The notes under the pieces: model-generated | What the model saw: only the letters and a program-made list of their open reading frames with translations | Database searches by the model: none | What the model was told of the DNA's origin: nothing | Part shown: in pieces, positions 49,088 through 61,107 of the stretch | How the letters are laid out: each line of letters starts with the position of its first letter | Position numbering within the stretch: position 1 is the stretch's first letter | Origin: Paramecium pentaurelia | Lineage: Eukaryota; Ciliophora; Oligohymenophorea; Peniculida; Parameciidae | NCBI GenBank assembly: GCA_905183005.1 | Contig: CAJJDO010000127.1 | Coordinates: 65,308-129,307 of the forward strand | Direction: 5' to 3' | Length of the DNA stretch: 64,000 bases | Translations under genes and position numbers: made by a program

Positions 49088-52000
49088 ATGTCTTAAGAAC
49101 TATATTAATTATTAGTGTTAGCATATACTAGTACAGACAATGCAATTAGACAACAGGCTGAAGCTAAGTTGATAAGTGGAGTAATAGAGAATATCTAAAA
49201 TTTCTAATCGATAGCTTAGATAGCAAAGAGTTAGGATAGCAGTATATAATAAATAAAATAAAATAAGTGTAACATTAGGCAGCAAGTTTGTTAAATTCAG
49301 TAGTTTTAAGGATGTTATAAAGTAATAGTATGAAATTTGCACTTATTATTTTAGTTGAATTATAATTGGAACATGCTCAATTAGTGTTTGATGTGATAAT
49401 ATCATAATAGACTTCATTGAAGTGCAAACAATTATTGTAAAAATCTATGAGTTTATTGATTAAATTAAATAAAAGTAAAACACTTCATAATTAAATTGAT
49501 AGAAATTAAGCCAGAAATCGAAAACAAAATGAAGTAATTAGTAAAGAGTGATTAAATATGGGAAATACAATCAGGATTATTTTTCTTTAAGACATTGATT
49601 GATTCTTTAGATTTGTCATAATATAATCTAATATTGAATTAAGGATTAGATTGGATAAAAGATTTCTTTGATTTAATATATCCATTATTGAAGTAATTGG
49701 ATGAATAATTAGATAATTTAACTGAAGAATATATAATCACTATTAGATATTACATATAAATTGTAAGTGAATATTGTGAGAAATTATTTAAATAAAAGGC
49801 TCATAATAAAGAATCATTGATTCCACTTTAAAATATGATGTTTAAATTAAATTCATTTTAATTAACCTTATTTACTATTTTTAAATACTCACCTTCAAAT
49901 AATGTAATAAAAAGTTGTATCATTTCTTGCACAAATAATGAACAATTTGATAATAAAATAAATGAAATTAAAATGTATGGATTAAAATGTCTTTAATTAT
50001 TAATAAATTTATTAATAAGCAAAAGTAAAAATGAATAAAGGAATAGTGTATTTTATAATCAATAATCTAATTTGTGTTAGTTATTGTTATATTCTATATT
50101 TGCATATACAAGATAAACAAAAATCCAAGATATTTTATAGTAATTACTAAGCTATAATTAGGAAACAATTTCTACCGAGTATTTTGAGTAGTATGTTGAG
50201 ATTATTGGCACATTTAGGTGGATAAACTGAACTATATCATTATTTCCAAGAATCTAAAGGTCTTTTGATTACAGATATTATCTATCCATTTTTAATTACT
50301 ACTAAAAATGAATATCAATTAATGAAAGAGTAACCAGAAGAATTTGTTAATATTGCATTAGATGTTGTTGATAAATAAGAATCAGATTTACCAAAAACAG
50401 CAGCAACAACTTTACTTGAAACATTATGTGATCATATAGATGGATCAACATCTTATTTAGCATAAATGGCTATAGTTGTAATATCTTCTGCAATTTTGGA
50501 ATTGTCACAATCTTAATTAAGTAAATAATAATAACAAATTATATTAACAGATATATAATAGATATCTGATAAAAAATTATTCTAAGAATTTACTGCTGTT
50601 GATAGAATAGAAAGTAGTTTAATGATTTTAGCTATTATAAGTTATTTAGTTTAAAAAAGATAGGATATTATATAATTAATGGAATAATTGTTATAATCAA
50701 ATCTTTTATTCTTTACTAACACAACTGAATAAATTATAAAAGTTAGATTTGCATTATTTTTTGGTTATTATTGTGATAATTTATTTAAAGTGGAATCCTA
50801 ATTTTCACTTATGTTAAATTACATATAATTATTGATAACTTATGCCAAACCATAAGAACCTGTTGTATTGTATTAATCTATTGATGCATTAAAAGATATT
50901 TTTGAAAATGATGAATTGAAACATAAAACTGGAAGTTTAGTGGTTAATGTATTTCCATCCTTAATAAATGGTTTGAGATTTAGTACTTATGAAAGACATT
51001 TTGAAATGATAGGAAATCTACTTAAGAAGTTCCCTTCTATATTCATTGCAAATGAAACTTACATAATCAATCTAATTTAAATATTAGTCTAAAGAATAAT
51101 ATTAGAAGAAAAATAGATAAAGACAAATAATGATTCAACTAGATATATTCATCTCAATAGATGTTGGAATCTTATTAGATAATTACCATCAATTAATGAA
51201 TTTTCACCTCTTCTTCTTAAAATTGAATAAGCTATGCAACCAATTTATGAATCAATTGTTATCTAAGATAATCCAATGAATTTTGATGAAGATTTAATAT
51301 TGTTTATCTCTTCTGTTATCTAAAAAATTTAATCAATTACTCAATTCCAAAAAGACATCTTACCTTACTTTTCTAAAATCATCACCAAACAATCTGGAAA
51401 ATTTGTATATTTGTATGAAACATTAAATATGTATATGTATTATGGAAGAAGTTATTTCTTATAAGAGTAAGCACAAACAATTTATTTTTAATTATGTCTT
51501 CAAAGTTTGATATAAGAAGAAGCTTTTGAAGATATCGATTTAGCTGAAGGTGCACTATTAATCTAATTAGGAATTTAAATACTACAGAATGATATCAATT
51601 AAACTATATTAACTTAAGTGTTCTAATAAGTACTTTAATTAATTGCTAAAGAGAATGTTACAGGAATTATTCGTTCTAGAATTACAGCAATATTTTTGGT
51701 GGCTTTTTATTATATTCCATAATAATCATATTAAATATTGGGTGAACTTTTTTAAAATGTTTATTAAAAAGTCTTAATAACTCAATATCATGCAGGTTAT
51801 GATATTAAATTATTTATAATTACAATTTGTAAATTAATTTAATCAACTCCTTAATTATTGAATGCAGAATTAATATAAATAATTATTAGGAATTTAGAAA
51901 TTTAAGAAAATGATGAAAAAACAGATAAAACAGATTTTGAGTAAATTAATTATTAATTATATAGTGATGATATGATGGATGATGATGAAGAAGAGGAGGA

Positions 52001-52160
52001 AATTTTAGAAGAAGAGGAAAGACAATAGGCTAAATAATAAATTGAATTACTTAAAAGTGATTTATAAAATATTGATGAATTCACACTTTTTAGAAACACT
52101 CTATTGAGTTTCAAAACTTAGTAAAATTTAAGTTTATATTAGATATCCAAATATTATTGA
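49088..52160 (+). CDS. importin-beta family karyopherin
   Basis: About 998 residues with introns 49242-49267 (26), 49475-49502 (28) and 50140-50161 (22), giving 999 codons. A further 27-nt GT...AG stretch at about 49329-49355 is in frame and may or may not be spliced. The N-terminus (MSQELYQLLVLAYTSTDNAI, then 'RQQAEAKL') is the importin-beta N-terminal domain start, followed by 'HQAASLL'. The rest is helical-repeat sequence (HEAT-like) ending in an acidic stretch 'DDMMDDDEEEEEILEEEE', as in importins 7/8/9/11. Such proteins bind RanGTP and carry cargo through nuclear pores. The exact importin subtype is not resolved. Confidence 0.85.
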
Positions 52161-52397
52161 ATCAATTAAATAAACTCTTGATCATTCAAATTAATAAAAA
52201 TTAAACAATTATCTAAAATTTATGAGAATTGATAAAAGTGAGAATGCAAGGAAAGTAAAACTTTATATATATATATAATTTAAGGTTATGACAACTGGTA
52301 AAAGAAAAATTAGATAAAATATATGAAATAATTATTATATGTGAATAAATAGTTCTTTATTATTTATAAAAGTTATAATCCTATGAAATACATTTAG

Positions 52398-53840
52398 ATG
52401 GCTGATATCTTTGGAGTACCATATAGACAATAGATCACTTTAGATGAAAAAGTTTAAAAGTCTGTTCTTGGTGGAATAAGTTCCTTGATTTTAATCTTAA
52501 TTGGTTTTGGTTACTTGATTTATGTTATGAATGAATGGATTAATTTCAATATATTACCTAAATCATCTAGCACTATGAAGGTTGATAATTATTCATAAAT
52601 ATTATTTGATAATGAATAGCTTTTTGAATTTTGTTATTGGAAATATGATCAATCTTAAATTGATCCTTTTAGAATGAAACGTAATATATTAACTCCAGTT
52701 GGAATCTATTTCATAGATGGTATTCCCCAAAAACCCTTTTCATTATTAACAGAAAATTAAAAACAATCTATATATAATACTACTCTCATGAGTATTAACA
52801 ATTTATAATTAATTCAAAATAGTAATTTCAATAAAGAATTGAATGCTACTAAAGAACTAATGATTGTAATAACATCTTGTAATTAAACTTTGATGAATGA
52901 AGGTTATGAATGTGCATCAGAAGAAGAGATTCAAGATTTCTTTAAGTCATCAGTTAATTATATAAGTTTCTGGTTGAATTTGAAATAATATGATCCTTAT
53001 ACTCAATCATTTGAAGTAGTGAAGAAATAGTATTACATGTCTTTTGATTATGAGATTGCACAATAAGGCTAATTGATTCTTACATAAACAAAGGCTACAA
53101 TTGATACAGGAATTCTCTTTGGAAAATTCTACTCTAAAAGCTATGTATACAATGCTTAACTAGTTACAAGTGCAACATCTAAAAACTTTTGGTAGACTTT
53201 ATTAGTTTAATAATCATATTTCAATTTGTTCATACGATTAGATCCAATGTCGTATGACACTTAAATTGTTTATCCAAAATTAGGAGAAATTCTAGCTTAA
53301 GTTGGATCTATAATAAGTATGTTAATGATCATCCAATATGCTATATAACATTATAATGAACGTATTTTGGATTGCGATTTTATAGATAAAGTCTTAAAGT
53401 TTTATTTTATTGATTATGTTTATTTAAAGTAATCAAAAAATAAATTAGATAAAGAAACATGTTAAGAATTAATTTAATCAGCAAAGAAGAAATTAGTTTA
53501 CACAAATATCATTTATGAGTTATCAAGAATACAATTATTTTTATTATATCATTTTGGACGGACTCCATTAGAATAAACACATAATCTTGGTCTATATGCT
53601 AAAGGTGATTTCAAGCCAAGTTGTGATTTATATGATAAATTCATTACGATTCCTAAAAATGAAACTTAGTAACAATAAATACATTTTGATAAAGCAGATT
53701 TTAATTTATTATGTAGAGCAAAATCGAAAACAATGATTTTAGGTGGCAATAATAATAATAATTATTAAGGTGATTCAGCAGCCTTGGATAAAATTTTTTC
53801 AGAGGTCAAAAGTTCTTCATTAAAGTCAATTTAAACATGA
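52398..53840 (+). CDS. two-TM membrane protein, ciliate family of unknown function
   Basis: 480 residues, no intron, starting MADIFGVPYRQQITLDEKVQ. A membrane span at about 30-50 ('LGGISSLILILIGFGYLIYV') is followed by a ~270-residue region with few cysteines and several N-glycosylation-type sites, then a second span 'LAQVGSIISMLMIIQYAI', then a ~150-residue basic tail. That is a hairpin topology with a large extracytoplasmic loop. I recall similar architectures as multi-copy families in ciliates, but I cannot name a function. Kelch gene starts 38 bp downstream. Confidence 0.8.
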
Positions 53841-53878
53841 TATATTATTATTATATACATAATTATTTAATATAGATA

Positions 53879-55363
53879 ATGTATTAACGGGAAAGAAGAA
53901 GAATATATTCAATATAAAATAGAGAACCAATTAATGTACCAAAATATCATATTGATGCTTCAATGGATAACTTATAAAAGAGAAAGACTCTAAGTACGGA
54001 GTTACCATAATTGATTTAAAATAAATTGTAAATGATAAATTATACTACTTCTATGCAATTACAACAAAAAACTAAATATGAACAATTATCTTTAAAGATT
54101 TTAAAGGAACCATATAAAGTATTTAATAGCAAATAAAGAATTATAACCAATCATTATATGTTACAATAAAAAATATAAGATGTCTTAGCTTAAGATAGCA
54201 TAAGAAATAGATTATCTGATTAAGATTAAACAATAATTAAGGGATTAGTGATGCTTCCTGCTTAAAATGATTAATAATATACAATTCCTATTTCAAGATA
54301 GGGCAGTCGAGTGGTGAAGTATGATAATCATGGATTAGTATTTGGAGGACATTCACATAGAGAAAATATTGAAATTCATGCTATTTCATTAATAAATGGT
54401 TAATGGAAAAGGAAACAGGAGTTTTATTATTTTTAAATAGAGTAATTGAAATAGAAATAGATTCTAAATCCTAATTTGAGATTGGGTTGTTATTTTAGTT
54501 TGAATATAGATGAAAATAAAACAATATATGCTTTTGGAGGAGAGAAAAATACAAATAATAGAAAAACTACAAATATGATTACTAAAATATGTATAGAAGA
54601 AAATCGATTAGAATGGTAATAATTTCATACTAATATTGGATGTCGTAGAAATCATAGTGGAAATTATACTCATAATCATCTAATTGTTATTGGAGGAATA
54701 GATGATAGTGATTTTAACACTAAATATTATAATGATTTCTAATTAATCAATTTATCTAATATGCATAGTACTTAAATTTATCCAAAGTTTTATTAAAAAT
54801 AACTAATATAAAATGATCATCCTTTTAAATTGGGAATTGCCTATCATAGTACAACCTTAGTAGGTAATCCATATTTAAGAATTAATTATGATTTCACTTA
54901 GAATACAAAAAAGGAAGAATAAGTAGATCAATAATTTTCTAAAGAAGGTATTTATATTTTTGGTGGAAAGGATAGTGAAGACAATTTATATAATGAATTG
55001 TATTAATTAATTATTGATACTTATCCATCAGTATTATAGATTTTGGAGACATAGGGTTAAAAACCTGAAAGTAGAAGATCACATAGTATGAATTATTATG
55101 AAAAGATAAGTGCATTAATATTATTTGGTGGAACAAATGAAGTTTAATGTTTTGGAGATTTACATTTATTATTTTTAAGGAATTATACTTGGTAGAAAGT
55201 ATAATTGCAAGGGTATTTGGAATACCCATTGAGATATGAACATTGTAGTGTTTTTAATGAAGATAAATTGTTCATTTTTGGAGGTTTAAATTAAGATGGG
55301 TTTTTAATATATAATCCTATTTAAATATAAATTAAATTTAAAACAAATTCTAAGATTATTTGA
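53879..55363 (+). CDS. kelch-repeat protein
   Basis: 494 residues, no intron. After a ~130-residue Lys/Gln-rich N-terminus come kelch-type blades, each with a glycine pair in a hydrophobic strand: 'HGLVFGGHSHRE', 'IYAFGGEKNTN', 'LIVIGGIDDSD', 'IYIFGGKDSEDNLYNELYQL', 'ALILFGGTNE' and 'KLFIFGGLNQDG'. The Tyr/Trp positions between blades (…YNELYQL…, …YTWQKVQ…) also fit. That predicts a six-bladed propeller, a protein-interaction platform. No BTB, F-box or kinase domain is attached. Partner unknown. Short 51-bp gap to the UGDH gene. Confidence 0.85.
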
Positions 55364-55414
55364 ATTTATATATATATATATTAAATTTTTCTTAAATTAT
55401 ACTAATTCAAATTG

Positions 55415-56775
55415 ATGTAAATATAGAAAGTAAGTTGTTTTGGGGCAGGTTATGTAGGAGGACCAACAATGGCTGTAATGGCCTCAAAATGTCCAAAATA
55501 GACCTTTGTTGTTTATGATATCAATGAATAGTAAATAAACAAATGGAATACCAAACAATATCCAATTTATGAGGAAAACTTGAATGAATATATAAATAAA
55601 ACCATAGAAAAAAATTTAATATTCACAAATGATATTGACCTTGCTTTAAAGGATTGTGATATCGTATTTTTAGCTGTCAATACTCCAAGTAAAAGTTATG
55701 GATTAGGAGCTGAATCTTAATTAGATATATCATATATTGATAGCTGTCTTCAAACCATAAAGAAATATCCATTGACCAGAAAACTAATATTGGTCGAAAA
55801 ATCAACTGTTCCTATTAAAACTTGCGATTATATTAATGCAGTGTTAAAGAATTAGAATATTTGTGTTTTGTCAAATCCTGAATTTTTGGCTGAAGGGACT
55901 GCAATCTAAGATCTTCTATATCCAGATAGAGTTATTATTGGTGGATCATTAGAATCCAGTTAGTAGCTTGCATCATTGTATGAATAGTGGGTACCCAAGG
56001 ACAAAATAATTTTTACAAATATTTATTCAGCCGAATTAAGTAAAATTGTTGCAAATTCATTCCTTGCTTAAAGAGTGTCTTCAATTAATAGTATATCGAT
56101 AATCTGTGATAAAATTGGTGCAGATGTCAATTAAAGTAATGTTATCAGACTCTATATATTTATTAGTTTCATAATGTATTGGGAGTGATAGTAGAATTGG
56201 TAATAAGTTTTTGAAGACATCTGTCGGATTTGGTGGATCATGTTTCAAGAAAGATTTGCTTTGTTTAATATATATGTGTGAGTCCCTTTAATTAGAGGAG
56301 GTAGCATAATACTGGAGATAAGTTTACCTATTAAATGAATATCAAAAACAAAGATTTATCAACTTAATTATTACATCCATGTTTAACTGTTTGAGAAATA
56401 AAGTAATTGTTATTTTGGGGGTAACATTTAAAGCTAAGACTAATGATACAAGAGAGAGTGCTGCTTTGATGATTATTAAAAAATTACAAGAGGAATAGGC
56501 AATATTAAGAATTTATGATCCCCAAGGAAAAATAGATAATGTGGAGTAATGTTAAAGTTTGGATGGTATTTTTTAAGGAGCATCTGCTATAGTGATAATA
56601 ACAGAATGGGAAGAGTATAATTATGTTAATATATAATAGATTTTCTAAAATAGATTATGTTTAAGCTTTCAATTAGATGGCTAAACCTTCATATTGTTTT
56701 GATGGTAGAAATTTATTATCAGGTGATTTAATGAAATCTATTGGGTTTCTATATTATGGATTAGGGAGAGTATGA
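55415..56775 (+). CDS. UDP-glucose 6-dehydrogenase
   Basis: 434 residues; introns 56136-56166 (31 nt) and 56615-56639 (25 nt) give exactly 435 codons. NAD-binding 'CFGAGYVGGPTMAVMA' at the N-terminus, 'FLAVNTPS', 'LVEKSTVPIKT', 'SNPEFLAEGTAIQDL', 'PDRVIIGG', 'AELSKIVANSFLAQRVSSIN', and the active site 'VGFGGSCFKKDL' with the catalytic Cys near residue 267. Later 'GVTFKAKTNDTRESAAL' and 'AKPSYCFDGRNLL' belong to the UDP-binding domain. The enzyme oxidises UDP-glucose to UDP-glucuronate, precursor of glycans. It is slightly shorter than animal UGDH (~490). All expected motifs are present. Confidence 0.96.
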
Positions 56776-56834
56776 AATTGAGTAAAAATAGAAATATGAA
56801 AAAAAAATGATTTAATTTATAATAATTATCAATA

Positions 56835-58523
56835 ATGTCTGAAGAGTAATAGTAATATTGGCCAATTTTTACAGAGTTAGATGATACCAAAACATTCTGG
56901 AACAAGAAATCTATCAATTTTACTAAATATACAATAATTTATCAACAGTTAATGAATAGAATTAGTTGGAAAAGTAATAAGCCTACTGAATATGAATTTT
57001 TATTAAGTGAAGAAGGTGTGCTGTTTTATAAGCAAAATAATAAGGTTAAGGGATATGTTGAATTAAACGAAGACATCAGTCTGAAATTGATTGATCTAAA
57101 AATCTCAAGCAAGAAAACAGATGCTGTAAAAGTAATCAGAATTAAGAGAACTAAAGATATCTTCAACTATATTTGGAATAAAGATTTGTACTTTATAGGT
57201 GCATTCTTAATTTTAGTTAATATACTTTTCAGTTTTTGAAACATTTATGTTAATTCTGTTTTGTTCAAAATTTAGATTAGTTATACACATTACAAGATGT
57301 GATTGGAAAGGGTGGATTCTCCAAAGTCTATACCCTAACCCCAAATATCAGACTACCTAACCAGTCCTTTAATTATGCAGGTAAAGTCTATAATAAAAAC
57401 GAATTATTATCTAAAAAAGACTTAAAGAAATTTTATCAATTCATTCGGAATGAGTGTTATGTTTTAAAAAGAATTAATTTTCCTTATGTTCTAAAATTAT
57501 GTGAGATAATTCAATTGGATGAACTCTTAAGTATGAATGTAATTGTTATATCATTTTAGTCTTAGTGACTGAATATATTAAAGGAGGGTCTCTATATTAA
57601 TATTTGAAAGAAAGAAAGCGACTCACAGAACTTGAATCTACTCAGATTTTACAGAAGTTGGCATTAGGATTGTAATAAGTACATAAGTAATATAACTTAT
57701 CTATTTATTAAGTTTAGGATATGTTCATCGAGATATTAAATTAGAGAATGTACTTATAGATAAGGATTAGTTGAAATTAATTGATTTTGGATTTGCAGAA
57801 AAAATATGTAGAGATAGATTAGTTAATGGTTAAGGAACAGCTGGTTATATTGCACCAGAAGTATTCATTAAATAACCATACTAAGAAGTAGGGGATATAT
57901 TTAGTTTAGGTGTTATATTTTATTCAATGTTATCAGGTAAGGCTCCATTTAGATCAAATACTTATGATGCTTTACTTAAATTAAACAAGGAATGTTAAAT
58001 AGATTTTTCAGAATTGAGATTTCCTAATGTTAGTCAAAAGACTATGCATCTTTTAAAAGCGATGTTATAGAAATAACCAGAAAATAGAATTAATGTTTAG
58101 GATTTATTAAATTAACTAACTGTTCATTAGATATTTTCCCCTTTTCATGTAGTTGCTTCAACATAATCTATAGTTGAGGGTTCAGTTGGTTTAAGCTTTA
58201 ATCATTTGTAATCAAAAAATACTCTAAAATCATTTTATTAACATAGTCAAAATTCATTTATTGAAAATAATAGTTAAATATCTTAATAAAAACCATCAAA
58301 AAATTTAAAGGATAGACGATATAAGAGTTAGAGTATGGATAAAAAAGGTATGTTTTTGAAATCATCATCTTTTAAACCTTCACTTAAAAGTATTTATTAA
58401 ATAAAAATTGAATAATCTGATGATAATATTTCCATCACAGATTTTGAATCACCAATACCATAAGAAAGTCTTCAATTTCTTTAAACTTCTTATTAAAAAC
58501 TAAATTGTTAAAAGTTTATTTGA
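56835..58523 (+). CDS. protein kinase with N-terminal PH-like domain
   Basis: 534 residues; introns 57188-57216 (29), 57531-57559 (29) and 57687-57712 (26) give exactly 535 codons. Residues ~30-130 look like a PH domain (strands 'YEFLLSEEGVLFYK', 'KGYVELNEDISLKLID', then helix 'FQYTFQFLKHLCQF'). The kinase domain follows: glycine loop 'IGKGGFSKVY', Lys in 'YAGKVYNK', 'YVHRDIKLENVLI', 'LIDFGFAEK', 'GTAGYIAPEVF' and 'GDIFSLGVIFYSMLSGKAPF'. All catalytic residues are intact, so it should be an active Ser/Thr kinase, probably lipid-recruited. The C-terminal 130 residues are Ser/Gln-rich. It converges with the SUMO-ligase gene, 28 bp between stops. Confidence 0.92.
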
Positions 58524-58551
58524 TTTATTTATAACAATGTGTATTTATATA

Positions 58552-60671
58552 TCATAAATAATAGTATTCTCCATTGAATTCCATATTTTTAAATTTGTTC
58601 TTTACATCTCCTAAATTATATTCTTTGAATGAATCTAAAATATTTTCAAATTTGCGATCTCCTATCATTATTTATTATAATATTTACTTTTATTTAATAA
58701 ATATAAAATAAGTCTTAATATATCTAATATATTTGGATTCTCCTTTATAATTTTTAAACTATAAACTTCTTTAATCAATTTTATAGTTAATTAATAATCA
58801 TCCATCTAATTATCTTCTTTTCCTTTATCTTAAAAATAAAATAAATCAAAAATATTGCTTAAATTTATACAATTCCTTACAATAAAGAAACTACTAGTTT
58901 CAGTATTATAAAATACAAAACTTAACATTTATGATAAATACAAAACATTATTGTAATATTCATCTCTTTTCATTTTACTCATACAACATATTTATTTAAA
59001 ATTGTATCCTAAAGATGTTTTTTATTATTTATCATAAGTAGTTGCTAAAATAAGTTCAAGCATCTTTTTGGAATGAATTAAGGCAGGTTTAACATTTAAT
59101 TAAGTACATAATATAGCCATTGATTGAGTCATTCTTTATACTGTAGGATGAAATAATTTAATAAAATAAATGAACAATCCACTTACAGTTTATTAATAGA
59201 TAGTTTTACAAATTAATTCAAAATCTTACAATGATTCATAATATTATAATTCTATTGATTCTTCAAAAATAAAGGTTTTGTAGTAATTAGATAAATCAAA
59301 CATATCAATAAAGAATTTGGATAATTATATATAATTATTTTCTAAATTTTTAAATAGTTCTTTTTTATGAAATTTTTGTAATAACTTTCTTGCAGATTTA
59401 AATGTTATAAGAGAACTTGAATAATTATCTTTCCTTTGAAATTCTTATATAAATTTGACTACAGAATCAGTTGCCTTTTCCAAAATTATATTATTAATTT
59501 TAACAGTTTATGATAAAGCTTAAGTATTCATCAAATATCTCTTAATCTATACTTCTTCTTCAATATACTTTTCATCAATTTTATATTCCAAATATTGATT
59601 CAATTATACTCTTTATAATTTATGAAATATTTTTGGATGATCTTTTTTGATTTCATGTAAAATATCAACCAATACATAATCTACTTATAATTAGTCATAT
59701 GGAACAAGTTAATTACATATTGGACATTTCCATCTATTTTCATTTGGTTTTTCATTAATTGTCAAATAAGCATTCAATTCAAAACAATCAAAATGTTAAC
59801 ATTATTTTCCTCTTACTGGAATTTCTAATTATTACATAGTAATTCCATCTATTAATTTTACTGAAAATAATGTATCCTATAGAGTATCATCAATTACTTA
59901 AAATTTAAATTAATATAATACATGATAATGACTTAATCTTATCTTAATATTATTACTTTTATTAAGTAATAATTGAGTCTATTATTTTCTCTCTTCCAAC
60001 ATCTAATAATTTACTCTTTAATTCTGATATTTTAATACTTTTAACCAATACAATACCAAGTAAAGAATTACATTCTACATCTTCACCAATTTTAACTTTT
60101 ATTGTATTTACTCCCCATTATAAACAAGTTGATGGTCTAAAATTATAATATTTTATAATTAGATATACATATATCCATAATCATTTAAATGATATGCAAT
60201 ATGATGTTGATTGTTTAATTCAACATATACATTTTTACTTGGCCATTCATACAATTTTTTTGGTTCTTTTGTTTTAGTACAAAATATTGCAAGGATTATA
60301 GATTTTTTCTTAAGTTCTTCATAATATTGATTCACTTCAAATGAGAATACTTTCTCTAGTAATTAAGTAGGTTTCTTAATTATAGCAACATTAAATTTAT
60401 TGTTTAACTTAATGAACGTCTAATATTTTTAGTGAAAATTTACTTCAAATTACATCAATGGATTATTTGCAGTTAAAGAACATTAAAGACATCTAAGTTA
60501 TTATGGTTATTTATCTGTTATTTGATAATCATAACATTGCCAATGATGATTCTTATGACAAACATAACAAATAAAACTATCTAAGATGTTATGTTATTCA
60601 CAATAACATTATTTTTACATTTAATTAATAATTTATTCATAAATTAGTTAAACAAGAATTAATATAAACAT
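58552..60671 (-). CDS. PIAS/Siz-type SUMO E3 ligase (PHD-like, PINIT-like, SP-RING)
   Basis: 680 residues; introns 60137-60168 (32), 59938-59956 (19) and 58662-58687 (26) give exactly 681 codons. N-terminal zinc ligands occur in PHD-like order: C22/C24, 'CYVCHKNHHWQC', then 'RCLQC'. A middle region resembles PINIT ('CLQWGVNTIKVKIGEDVEC'). The SP-RING (about 59.73-59.82 kb) reads 'VRGKQCQHFDCFELNAYL' then 'RWKCPICNQLVPYDQLQVD', with the C-x-H-x-x-C-F ... W-x-C-P-x-C spacing of PIAS/Siz proteins. These ligases transfer SUMO from Ubc9 to nuclear targets. The C-terminal 350 residues are helical and match nothing I know. Confidence 0.9.
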
Positions 60672-61107
60672 TAACTTTTACTAACTTCAAAGTTATCAAT
60701 ATAATTAAATGTTATTATTAATTCTCTTATCTAAGAATAAGAAAATTATAAATATATTATATAATAAATATAATTTTTCTGGGAAATAAATACTCTTGTA
60801 GTTTATTATTGAATTTCTTTATTCTAAAATAATAAATGACCATAGAATTTATTAAATTATATAATTTAATAATTAATATTAATTAAGTTTTACCAATTAT
60901 TGAAAATATTATGAATATTAATTGATTGATTGATAGTGTTCTCCTTTAAATAACTCATTAATTTTTAATAAATAAATAATCTTACTAAAATATAGAGATA
61001 TATTTATAATTAATATATTTTAATAAATGTAAATTATTTATTATATTATATATATTATATATATTATATATATTATTGCATATTTGATATTAATATAATT
61101 ATGTTTA
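60672..61107. other. intergenic, with TATATAT repeats
   Basis: Spacer between two minus-strand genes. A short (ATATATT)n-like tract lies near 61047-61077. No gene seen. Confidence 0.6.
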
